A DNA stretch of 64,000 nt. Origin: Flavobacteriaceae bacterium EG-1. Its GTDB lineage: Bacteria > Bacteroidota > Bacteroidia > Flavobacteriales > Flavobacteriaceae. Each line of letters begins with the position of its first letter. Position 1 is the first letter of the stretch. The stretch lies in the NCBI RefSeq assembly GCF_009649685.1, contig NZ_WJPK01000004.1:124001-188000 (forward strand), written 5' to 3'. Position numbers and translations under genes: made by a program. A model generated the notes under the pieces. The model was not told where the DNA came from and ran no database searches. It saw only the letters and a list, made by a program, of their open reading frames with translations. This document shows positions 22,992 through 31,578 of the stretch, in pieces.

Positions 22992-24353
22992 ATGTCACTA
23001 TTGAAGTTTAAAAGGTCGAGTATCGTTATGCCGCTATCGCTTCTGTTACATTTAACTATTATCAACTGTACTTTATACTTTTTTACCCCAGAAACGTATC
23101 TGCACACCAAAAGCATTCTATATTATAATATTTGTTGGTTAATAGTAACCTTAGAATTTGAATTTTATACCATTTTAAGAAAGGAGAAATTCCAAACCAA
23201 TATTCGTAAAATTCTCCATGTTTATATTAGCTTCGGTCTACTCTATTTTGTGTTTTTTGTTTTTAATCCGGAGTTTAAAATTTCTATTGAACATCAAGTT
23301 TCGGTTTACTTTTTGTTATGTTTAGAACTTGCCATTTATCGTTGGTTGTTCTTTTGGCTGCGAGGCAAATATCGTTTTGAAGGTGGCAACTCGGTACAAG
23401 TAGTTGGTATTGGTAGAGATAAAAACCTTAAAAAAATTCGTCGTGTTTTTGACGACCCAAATCTCGGCTATCGCTATAAAGGATTTTTCGACGATGGCAA
23501 ATCCAAAAGCCCAACTTACTTAGGAAAAGTTGCTGACTGTTTCCTCTATATTTTAGAGAATGATATTGATGAAATTTACTGTATTGCCTCTAAGTTCTCT
23601 AATAAAGAATTGCAGAACCTCATCAATTTTGCAGACAATAACCTCATCAAAATAAAAATTATACCCGATAATAAAAACATCTTTACGCGTGCAATGACTA
23701 TTGAAATGTACGATGATGTTCCAGTACTAAACATCCGAAAAGTACCATTAGAAACAACTTATGCTAAGGTAATAAAACGCATATTCGATATTATTTTCTC
23801 TACTCTTGTCATACTTTTAATACTATCGTGGTTAACCCCTATTCTTTTTGTTTTAGTAAAATTAGAATCACCGGGGCCACTATTTTTTCGACAGAAAAGA
23901 CATGGTTTAAAACGCAAAGTTTTTTGGTGTTATAAGTTTCGTTCCATGACCAATTCTTTGGACTCAAACAAACACATGACTACAAAAAATGACCTTCGCG
24001 TTACCAAAATTGGTCGCATCCTAAGAAAAACGAGTATTGATGAGTTGCCACAATTTTTTAACGTATTTATGGGTAGTATGAGTGTCGTAGGACCAAGACC
24101 ACATATGGAATATCATACCATGGGCTACGAAACAAGTATTGATAAATATTTGGTGCGACACTTTGTAAAACCTGGTATAACTGGCTTAGCCCAAGTAAGA
24201 GGGTATCGTGGTGAAATTACCGTACCTTCAGACATTGTAAACAGAATTAGATTAGATATCTTTTATGTTGAAAAATGGTCTTTATTTTTGGATGTTAAAA
24301 TAATTTTCTACACGGTTTACAACACCATTGTTGGTGATGACAACGCTTATTAA
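22992..24353 (+). CDS. Initiating polyprenyl-phosphate sugar-1-phosphate transferase (WcaJ/WbaP-like)
   Basis: Transfers the first sugar-1-phosphate of the repeat unit to undecaprenyl phosphate at the inner membrane. The 453 residues have about four N-terminal membrane segments (1-130), a CoA-binding-like soluble part (about 135-240) and a C-terminal bacterial sugar transferase domain from about 257. Diagnostic motifs: KRIFDIIFSTLVILLILS membrane anchor, SPGPLFFRQKRHG, CYKFRSM, TSIDELPQFFNVFMGSMSVV and GPRPH. It opens the exopolysaccharide locus, just ahead of the UpxY gene. Confidence 0.93.
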   Translation: MSLLKFKRSSIVMPLSLLLHLTIINCTLYFFTPETYLHTKSILYYNICWLIVTLEFEFYTILRKEKFQTNIRKILHVYISFGLLYFVFFVFNPEFKISIEHQVSVYFLLCLELAIYRWLFFWLRGKYRFEGGNSVQVVGIGRDKNLKKIRRVFDDPNLGYRYKGFFDDGKSKSPTYLGKVADCFLYILENDIDEIYCIASKFSNKELQNLINFADNNLIKIKIIPDNKNIFTRAMTIEMYDDVPVLNIRKVPLETTYAKVIKRIFDIIFSTLVILLILSWLTPILFVLVKLESPGPLFFRQKRHGLKRKVFWCYKFRSMTNSLDSNKHMTTKNDLRVTKIGRILRKTSIDELPQFFNVFMGSMSVVGPRPHMEYHTMGYETSIDKYLVRHFVKPGITGLAQVRGYRGEITVPSDIVNRIRLDIFYVEKWSLFLDVKIIFYTVYNTIVGDDNAY

Positions 24354-24398
24354 ACCGAGATTGATTCACTAAATTTAAACGAGAATTAAATAGCAGCA

Positions 24399-24872
24399 AT
24401 GAATTGGTTTGTACTTCAGGTAAAAACAACGAATGAGATAAAGATTGCTGCTGCTCTTGAAAAGGTAGGCATAAAAACTTTCTGTCCCGTTCAAACTGAG
24501 GTGCGACAATGGAGCGATCGCAAAAAGAAAATAGATGTACCACTTTTTAAGTCTTATGTTTTTGTACAACTTTCCGAAGCTGATAGAAACAAGGTGTTTG
24601 TAGTTAATGGTGTACTACGCTATCTTTTTTGGCTCAATAAACCCGCCGTTGTTCGCGATGCCGAAATAACGAAGATAAGCAGTTGGCTTGCCGATGAAAC
24701 CATTGAAAAAGTAGTTTTAGAAAAGTACAAACCTGGCGATGAAGTCACCTTAAAAAGCGGTCCGCTTAAAGACAAAAAAGGCATCCTACAACAAATAGAT
24801 TCTAAATACTCAAAAATTATATTAAAAGATATGGGAATTCTTGTTACGGCGAAAAATAAATACTTTCATTAG
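24399..24872 (+). CDS. UpxY-family (NusG-like) transcription antiterminator
   Basis: NusG paralogue that in Bacteroides prevents premature termination in its own capsule operon. The 157 residues have an NGN domain (MNWFVLQVKTTNEIKIAAAL, TFCPVQ, PLFKSYVFVQL) and a C-terminal KOW-like segment (YKPGDEVTLKSGPLKDKKGI, residues about 110-129). It lies 45 bp after the initiating transferase and before a long untranslated region leading to wza, where a target leader would be expected. Specificity for this locus is inferred from position. Confidence 0.92.
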   Translation: MNWFVLQVKTTNEIKIAAALEKVGIKTFCPVQTEVRQWSDRKKKIDVPLFKSYVFVQLSEADRNKVFVVNGVLRYLFWLNKPAVVRDAEITKISSWLADETIEKVVLEKYKPGDEVTLKSGPLKDKKGILQQIDSKYSKIILKDMGILVTAKNKYFH

Positions 24873-25402
24873 CGTTAACCAAATTCACCTCAAAAAATTT
24901 TTACGAAATATCCAATATCAGCATGTATTATTGCTATTATTTCACCATAAGTATTGTTTAAAATGGTAATCTTTAACTGAAATCTTAGTTGACTGATAAA
25001 TTGATAATTAGCTTTAGATATGGGTCGTTATAAAGCCTTCTAACATCTCATTTTTATTAATAAAAAACCGTTTCTTTGCAGCTTTTACAAGGCACTGGTG
25101 AATGCAAATACAATTGAATTGAACACGAATTAATTTCCCCCGTAACATGTTCAATAATCACCTTGGTGTCTACAAAAGCAATACCGCGGGATTATGCACT
25201 GTGACCCCATGCGGCGGAGCCGTGTAAAAAAGGAGGCATACCCCTCAAAATTGAATGAAATTTACATTCAAAAACCAATAAAAACGCTTGCAACTTTTAG
25301 CTATATTTGCGGCTAAATAAGGATTACTTACCCCACTTTGTTTCGCTATTTAAACATAGCTATTATTTATTTTTAGTTATTAATAAATTTAAAGTATTAA
25401 CA
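24873..25402. promoter_or_regulatory. Long leader/intergenic region before wza with structured GC-rich island and -7 box
   Basis: A 530-bp region without a convincing gene. A GC-rich island at about 25183-25244 stands out from the AT-rich surroundings and contains CGGC-GGA-GCCG and GAGG...CCTC stems. TATATTTG at 25302-25309 is a perfect TAnnTTTG box, suggesting a start near 25316 and an 87-nt leader. The island lies upstream of that box, so it would be transcribed only from further upstream. It could be an antitermination or attenuation site for the UpxY factor. A TTG-initiated extension of the wza frame to 25307 is unlikely because it hides the lipoprotein signal. Confidence 0.5.
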
Positions 25403-26173
25403 ATGTTCCGAAAAGTACTGCTTATCAGCATATGTTCTATGTTCCTTTTCTCGTGTTCAAATAGAAGTTTAAGCTATTTTAACGACTACAATCAAGAACA
25501 GGTCTTAAAAGAGTCTATATTATCGAAGGCGAAAAACCCTATTATTCAGCCAGGTGATTTACTTGAAATTATTGTAACCGATTTAAATCCAGTTGCAGCA
25601 GCTCCTTTTAATCGAATTAGCAGCAAATCAAGTGAAGGCACAACTTCAGAAAGTGCAGGATCATCAGAAGGTTACTTGGTAGATGATAATGGAATTATAG
25701 ACTTTCCGGTATTGGGTCGTGTAAAAGTTGGCGGTGTTTCAAAATACGATGCCAAAATAAACCTCACCAATTTGTTAACGAACTATTTAGGCAAACCCAA
25801 TGTTAGTATTCGTTATTTAAATTATCGAATTACGGTAGTTGGAGAAGTTAAGAACCCCAACACCTTTTTGGTTCCTTCTGAGCGCATTAGTCTTATTGAA
25901 GCGCTAGGTATGGCTGGAGATTTAACCATTTATGGGAAACGCGAAAATGTGATGATTATTAATGAAACCAATTCGGAACGTACCATTGTTCATCTCGATT
26001 TAAATAAAAAAGAGACATTGAATTCGCCTTATTTTTATTTACAACCCAACGATGTGGTGTATGTAGAACCCGTTAAAACGAGAAAAGACCAAGCTGGTCT
26101 TGCTAGAAGCAATGTAGCTCTTTTACTCTCAGTGGTAACAGCAGCTTCATTGGTATATTTAAACTTCAAATAA
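25403..26173 (+). CDS. Polysaccharide export lipoprotein (Wza/OPX family)
   Basis: Outer-membrane polysaccharide export protein. With the ATG at 25403 it has 256 residues and a lipoprotein signal ending LFSC. The Poly_export domain is visible (IIQPGDLLEIIVTDLNP, residues about 46-62; GYLVDDNGIIDFPVLGRVKV), followed by an SLBB domain (ITVVGEVKNPNTFLVPSERI, LIEALGMAGDLTIYGKRENV) and a C-terminal hydrophobic segment (LLLSVVTAASLVYLNF). It is followed after 12 bp by the Wzc-like gene, its usual partner. Confidence 0.93.
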   Translation: MFRKVLLISICSMFLFSCSNRSLSYFNDYNQEQVLKESILSKAKNPIIQPGDLLEIIVTDLNPVAAAPFNRISSKSSEGTTSESAGSSEGYLVDDNGIIDFPVLGRVKVGGVSKYDAKINLTNLLTNYLGKPNVSIRYLNYRITVVGEVKNPNTFLVPSERISLIEALGMAGDLTIYGKRENVMIINETNSERTIVHLDLNKKETLNSPYFYLQPNDVVYVEPVKTRKDQAGLARSNVALLLSVVTAASLVYLNFK

Positions 26174-26185
26174 TTTCCTAGTACA

Positions 26186-28486
26186 ATGTTTGAACTTAAT
26201 CAAATGTCTAATACTCCCGTAAAAGCAGTCAATATTAAAAAAATTATGGCGCGCTATTTAAAGTATTGGTACTTGTTTGCCATTGGCATCTTTCTTAGTT
26301 TGCTTGCTGCCTTTTTATATGTACGTTATAAGGCCGTGCCGCAATATCGCATTTCAAGCACGGTATTGGTTCGTGATAAGGATAAGGGCTCAACATTTAA
26401 TGGTGATGAATCTTTAGGAGATTTGGGCTTATTAAAGCCTTCCGGAAATATCGAAGATCAAATTGGTATTCTATCATCTAGTAGCCTCATGGAAAAAGTG
26501 CTGCTTGAATTAGATTTAATTGCGCAATATAAAGTAGATGGTAAAATAAAAGATATTGAAGTCTATGGTAAAAACATCTTTTTTAATGTTAAACTAACAG
26601 AAGGTAGTCAAGCACCAGGGTATCCAGAACCAATTTCGATTATTGTTCAAGATTCTACCCATTATCTGTTAAAAGATTTTGATCGTAATGAAGGTCTCCG
26701 TACTGCAACACATCAATTTGGAGATACCATAACAACACATGGTGGTAGTTATCAAGTTGTCCGAAACTGGGCCGATACCGCAGATAAATTCAATCAAAAA
26801 CCTGTGTATGTTAGTTTTGTTGACTTAGAACAGGCGGCTGTCGATTACAGTTCTGGTATGAGTATTGAACCTGCTAATGATACAGGGAGTTTACTTGCGA
26901 TTAGTTTATTAGATGCCATACCTGCACGCGGGAAAGATATCGTTCGCACGCTTATTGAAATTTATGCCGATGAATCAGTAAAGTATCAAAATCAAATGGC
27001 TATTGGTACCATTGAGATAATTGATGAACGTTTAAAAACGCTAACTGGTGAAATTTCTGATGTTGAACGCGACATTGCCACCTATAAACGCCAAAACGAC
27101 CTTACCAATGTGAGCTCCGATGCGGCCGTTTATTTGCAAAGTGCTCAGCAATCGAATAGAGAATTGGAAGAATATCAGGTTCAAATAGACATTCTTAATT
27201 CTTTGGATAGTTATCTAAACAGAACGGGGACAAACGAATTGGTGCCGAGTTCCCTAAATATTCAAGACCCAACTTTATCCGGACTTATTTCTCAATTCAA
27301 TCAAAAGCAATTGGAGAAAAAAACGTTGTTGCGTACTACCCCTTCTGATAACCCTTTGGTTGTAAATTTGGATCGCAGCCTTAGTGATATTCGCGCAAAT
27401 ATTTTGGAGAATTTGCGGAACGTAAAAAACGGTTTGGTAATTGCGCAAAATAATGTGCGCAAAAATATCGGTCGATCTCGAGCACAAATAGCCAAAGTAC
27501 CTACAGCAGAAAGTGCCTTATTGTCGATTAATCGTGACCAGGGTATTAAACAAGAACTTTATTTATACTTATTACAAAAACGGGAAGAAGAAGCACTGTC
27601 ATTAGAAGCCCCAATTTCGAATACGCGTATTATAGACACCCCAAAAGCAAGTCGTTTTCCAGTGAGTCCCAATAAAATGGCAATATATTTAGGGTCTTTT
27701 ATTCTTGGACTCTTTGTGCCTTTCGCTTTTGTTTTCACCAAAAACCTTTTGGTTAATAAAATTCAAGACCGCGAAGATATTGAAGCCTTAACCAAAGCGC
27801 CCATACTTGGTGAAATTGCACACAGTAAAGACGAACAAACTTTGGTGGTATCAAAAAACAATACGGAAGCCGTAGCCGAATTGTTCCGATTAATGCGTTT
27901 TAATTTAAAATATCTTACCGCGGGCAGACCCGATAAGGTCATCTTAATTACTTCGGGTAATAAAGGAGAGGGTAAAACTTTTTTCACCATCAATTTAGCA
28001 GCAAGTTTGGCACTATCAGGTAAAAAGGTAATTGCGCTAGGTTTCGATTTACGCGCTCCAAAACTTCTAAATAAATTAAACCTACAAAGTCAAACAGGCA
28101 TTACTGATTTTATTATCGATAAAAACAACAGCATAAAAGATATATTGGTTGAAGTGCCAGAAATTAGAGATTTTCATGTTATTGGTGCTGGGCCCATACC
28201 ACCCAATACAGGCGAATTAATGTTGCACGAACGTATTGGCACGTTAATAGAAGAACTGAAAAAAACCTACGATTATATATTAATTGACAGTGCCCCGGTT
28301 GGTAAGGTTTCAGATGCTTTTGCTTTAGCATCATATGTAGATGCTTCTATTTATATTGTTCGGAAAAATGTTTCTGGAAATAAAGAACTTGATGTTTTAA
28401 ATAACATTTTTGAGGAGCAAAAATTAAAACTCCCCATGGTGGTATTGAATGATACAGAAGCAGCTAATAATTACGGATATAAGTAG
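26186..28486 (+). CDS. Polysaccharide co-polymerase with tyrosine-kinase-like ATPase (Wzc family)
   Basis: Controls chain length and links polymerisation to export. The 766 residues have an N-terminal Wzz domain with a membrane segment (about 28-47), a long periplasmic coiled-coil part (about 270-430), a second membrane segment (about 498-518) and a cytoplasmic P-loop domain: Walker A SGNKGEGKT (about 589-597), Walker A' ALGFDLRAP, Walker B YILIDSAPVG (about 696-705). The C-terminus ends YGYK and lacks the usual cluster of autophosphorylated tyrosines, so phosphoregulation may be reduced. It follows wza closely. Confidence 0.93.
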   Translation: MFELNQMSNTPVKAVNIKKIMARYLKYWYLFAIGIFLSLLAAFLYVRYKAVPQYRISSTVLVRDKDKGSTFNGDESLGDLGLLKPSGNIEDQIGILSSSSLMEKVLLELDLIAQYKVDGKIKDIEVYGKNIFFNVKLTEGSQAPGYPEPISIIVQDSTHYLLKDFDRNEGLRTATHQFGDTITTHGGSYQVVRNWADTADKFNQKPVYVSFVDLEQAAVDYSSGMSIEPANDTGSLLAISLLDAIPARGKDIVRTLIEIYADESVKYQNQMAIGTIEIIDERLKTLTGEISDVERDIATYKRQNDLTNVSSDAAVYLQSAQQSNRELEEYQVQIDILNSLDSYLNRTGTNELVPSSLNIQDPTLSGLISQFNQKQLEKKTLLRTTPSDNPLVVNLDRSLSDIRANILENLRNVKNGLVIAQNNVRKNIGRSRAQIAKVPTAESALLSINRDQGIKQELYLYLLQKREEEALSLEAPISNTRIIDTPKASRFPVSPNKMAIYLGSFILGLFVPFAFVFTKNLLVNKIQDREDIEALTKAPILGEIAHSKDEQTLVVSKNNTEAVAELFRLMRFNLKYLTAGRPDKVILITSGNKGEGKTFFTINLAASLALSGKKVIALGFDLRAPKLLNKLNLQSQTGITDFIIDKNNSIKDILVEVPEIRDFHVIGAGPIPPNTGELMLHERIGTLIEELKKTYDYILIDSAPVGKVSDAFALASYVDASIYIVRKNVSGNKELDVLNNIFEEQKLKLPMVVLNDTEAANNYGYK

Positions 28487-28539
28487 TGAATTAATACCCT
28501 GTAAAAGCTTGATTTTACTGTTAAATTCACATTGCTAAA

Positions 28540-29838
28540 TTGATAGAAAAATATAAGCAACACCCAATTTTAAACAAAGCATACCAATGGGTAAAACTCA
28601 TCGGTATCACAGGTGGTGCTCAAGTAGGAGTGCAAGCTATAGGACTTATATCTGGTATTTTAGTTATTCGTTTACTTCCTACTTCCGAATATGCACTATA
28701 TACTTTGGCAAATACAATGTTAGGCACAATGGTGATGTTAGCCAACGCTGGAATTCCTATTGCAGTAATGTCTGAAGGTGGAAAAGTATGGCAAGACAAG
28801 GAAAGGTTAGGCCAAGTTTTGGTTACCGGCTTTAATTTTAGACAAAAATTTGCTTTGGGTAGTTTAATTGTTGGTCTTCCAATATTAATATACTTATTGC
28901 ATCATAATCATGCAAGTTGGTTGATGATTATTCTAATAATACTGTGCATTATTCCAGTTTTTTACGCACAATTGTCTGACGTATTATTGCAAATTGCACC
29001 TAAACTTAAACAAGATATTGTACCATTACAAAAGAACCTAGTTGGAGTAAATTTGGGTAGGCTCTTATTGTTAGGGCTTAGTATTTTTGCATTCCCCTTT
29101 GCTTATATAGCAATACTTTCTGCTAGCATACCTCAAATAATAGGTAATATGCGGCTTCGGAAAATTACTGCTGATTATGCAGATTGGAATCAAAAACCTT
29201 CTCTAGAACTTCAAACTAAAATGAAGAGCACTGTAAAACGAGTGCTCCCAGAAGCAATATATTATAGTATTTCAGGGCAAATAACTATTTGGCTATTATC
29301 TATATTTGGATCTACAACTGCAATTGCTGAAATAGGTGCCTTGGGTCGAATAGCAATGGTAATAAACCTAGTTTCTATTTTATTCGCAACATTGGTAATT
29401 CCGCGTTTTGCGCGTCTACCAGATGTCTTTAATTTAATTCTTAGGCGTTACCTACAAGTTCAAATCTTACTATTATTCATTTTTTGTTTGATAGTCTTTA
29501 TGGTTTATATTTTTCCAAATCAAATTTTATGGATTTTGGGACCAAATTATGCCAACCTACAATATGAAATAGCATTAGCAGTAATTGGTAGTTGCTTGAA
29601 TGTATTTTCGGGAATAGTTTTTTCTCTATATTCTAGTAGAGGTTGGGTACTAAACCCTTTAATCTCTATTCCTTTAAGTATTGTGATTTTAATAATTACT
29701 ATTGTTTTTACTGATGTTAGCACCTTACAAGGTGTTTTATTCTTAAATATAATTGTTGGAATTAGTCAATTATTGATTCATCTCTTCTATGGTTTATTTA
29801 AAATATTGGGACTAAAAACCAAAACGTCTTACCTATAA
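28540..29838 (+). CDS. Wzx-type polysaccharide flippase
   Basis: Inner-membrane flippase moving lipid-linked repeat units outward. 432 residues with about twelve hydrophobic segments. The N-terminus KLIGITGGAQVGVQAIGLIS with the following IRLLPTSEYALYTLANTMLG is typical of the MVF/PST superfamily. The start is TTG at 28540; no ATG gives the full first membrane segment. It lies between Wzc-like and acetyltransferase genes on the same strand. Confidence 0.88.
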   Translation: MIEKYKQHPILNKAYQWVKLIGITGGAQVGVQAIGLISGILVIRLLPTSEYALYTLANTMLGTMVMLANAGIPIAVMSEGGKVWQDKERLGQVLVTGFNFRQKFALGSLIVGLPILIYLLHHNHASWLMIILIILCIIPVFYAQLSDVLLQIAPKLKQDIVPLQKNLVGVNLGRLLLLGLSIFAFPFAYIAILSASIPQIIGNMRLRKITADYADWNQKPSLELQTKMKSTVKRVLPEAIYYSISGQITIWLLSIFGSTTAIAEIGALGRIAMVINLVSILFATLVIPRFARLPDVFNLILRRYLQVQILLLFIFCLIVFMVYIFPNQILWILGPNYANLQYEIALAVIGSCLNVFSGIVFSLYSSRGWVLNPLISIPLSIVILIITIVFTDVSTLQGVLFLNIIVGISQLLIHLFYGLFKILGLKTKTSYL

Positions 29839-29882
29839 ATTAGTTGAAAATACTAGCATAGTTTTAAACTCTAAAATTTACA

Positions 29883-30419
29883 ATGATTAAAACTTATTTA
29901 AGCGAATTAAGACTTTACATCTGTAATAATCTAGTATGTAAAATTCCTAGTCACACCATTAGACTATGGTTTTACAAAAACATTATGAAGTTTAAAATCG
30001 GCACAAATAGTTATGTTTATCTCAACTGTAAGTTTGACTCCACATTAGGCCTTACAATGAAAAATAATGTTGTAATTAATCCAAGGTGTCGACTTGATAC
30101 TCGTGGAACGATAACCATTGGGGAACATGTAGGTATTGCTGAAGATGTAATTATTCTGACATCTGATCACAATGTCCATTCTAAGAAATTCGAAGGAAGA
30201 AACCTCGCTGTACGAATTGATGATTACGCTTGGGTTGGTACAAGAGCAATGATTCTCGCCGGAGTTACCTTGAATAAAGGATGTGTAGTAGCCGCTGGGT
30301 CAGTTGTCACAAAATCAATTCCACCGTATGAAATTTGGGCAGGAGTGCCAGCAAAAAAAATAGGAGTTAGGGATAAAGATTTATTATATGTTATTAACTA
30401 CAAAAGAGTTTTTCATTAA
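29883..30419 (+). CDS. Hexapeptide-repeat acyltransferase
   Basis: A 178-residue left-handed beta-helix acyltransferase, probably O-acetylating a sugar of the exopolysaccharide. Repeats such as GTITIGEHVGIAEDVIILTS are followed by the catalytic-type DHNVHS, and then VGTRAMILAGVTLNKGCVVA and AAGSVVTKSIPPYEIWAGVP. The pattern is that of the maltose/galactoside acetyltransferase-WcaF group. It is set within the glycosyltransferase run. Confidence 0.88.
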   Translation: MIKTYLSELRLYICNNLVCKIPSHTIRLWFYKNIMKFKIGTNSYVYLNCKFDSTLGLTMKNNVVINPRCRLDTRGTITIGEHVGIAEDVIILTSDHNVHSKKFEGRNLAVRIDDYAWVGTRAMILAGVTLNKGCVVAAGSVVTKSIPPYEIWAGVPAKKIGVRDKDLLYVINYKRVFH

Positions 30420-30442
30420 ATATTAATGAATTAGAAATTTCT

Positions 30443-31387
30443 ATGATTAAAAAAATGAACGTATCAATTTGTATCCCAACTTACAATAGGCCAGATTTAT
30501 TGAAAGAAACATTGGATTCATGTTTAACTCAATCAGTACTTCCATATGAAATTGTAATTGGTGATGACTCAAAAAATAATGAAACCGAAGAATTTATTAA
30601 AAACTTTTCAAATTCTACTGGGGTATTAATTAATTATTATCATCATAAACCATCATTAAAACAAGCAGAAAACACCAATTTTATATTTAAACACGCAAAA
30701 GGTGATAAAATAGTTTTACTTCATGATGATGATCTTCTAGTCTCTGATGCTATAGAAACTCTACTTAATGTTTTTAAAAATGATTCTTCCATACAAATTG
30801 CGTATGGCAAATGCTATATAATGTCTGATGGCGGTACTATTAATGAATCTGAGTCAAAACTAGCCAATGATTATTTTTATAAAAAAAAGGAATATGAAGG
30901 TTCAATTCTTTCTCCCTTAGAAGCTGGAATAATTCAACAATTCCCTAATAATGGATATATGATTGATTCAAAAATTGCTAAAGAAGTTAAGTGGCGCACT
31001 GAAACTGAATATGCGAATCTTGGGGCAGGATGTGAATTTGATTTTGGGATACGATTGGGCCAACAAGGTTTTAAAATGTACTTTATAAACAAATATTTGG
31101 TAAAGTATAGAATAACAGCTATATCTAGTAGTACATCTTCCACAGATTCAGCATATAAATCATATTTAATTTTAGAGAATATTGAGGTAAAAGCAGAATA
31201 TCAAAAAATGAAAAATATTGCTCTACAGCGAAAGGCTCCAAAAGCTATCATGGAAGCCATAAAACACAATCAACCTTATGATGCCCGTAGAATATATTTA
31301 AGCAAAAATCATTTGTTGCACTCCAATTTATTAGGGCTGTTGAAAAGAACTTTATTTCTTACAAAATATTTAATATTAAGAAATTAA
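30443..31387 (+). CDS. Family 2 glycosyltransferase
   Basis: GT-A fold transferase, 314 residues, cytoplasmic face. The N-terminus NVSICIPTYNRPDLLKETLD is the family 2 signature, with IVIGDDSKNNET and a DDD metal-binding motif (LLHDDDLLV, residues about 93-101). The first ATG (30443) and a nearby second (MNVSICIP, 4 codons in) are both possible. It adds one sugar to the repeat unit; the donor is unknown. Confidence 0.88.
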   Translation: MIKKMNVSICIPTYNRPDLLKETLDSCLTQSVLPYEIVIGDDSKNNETEEFIKNFSNSTGVLINYYHHKPSLKQAENTNFIFKHAKGDKIVLLHDDDLLVSDAIETLLNVFKNDSSIQIAYGKCYIMSDGGTINESESKLANDYFYKKKEYEGSILSPLEAGIIQQFPNNGYMIDSKIAKEVKWRTETEYANLGAGCEFDFGIRLGQQGFKMYFINKYLVKYRITAISSSTSSTDSAYKSYLILENIEVKAEYQKMKNIALQRKAPKAIMEAIKHNQPYDARRIYLSKNHLLHSNLLGLLKRTLFLTKYLILRN

Positions 31388-31578
31388 ACATTTTCTGAAG
31401 CCATAACATATGATAAAAAGAAGCATATATCAATGTATTAAAACTAAATATTAATAAGGCTAATTTGAATTAAAGCCTAACAATATTAGATAACTCAATC
31501 AATTTGGTTCTTATTTACACAAAAAAAAAGTAATTTTTTTCAAGCAACTTTTTCATCAACTAACAACAATTAAATAAA

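Noticed and set aside
25307-25402. TTG start extending the wza-like gene upstream
   Set aside because: It overlaps a perfect -7 box and would hide the lipoprotein signal; the ATG at 25403 is preferred.
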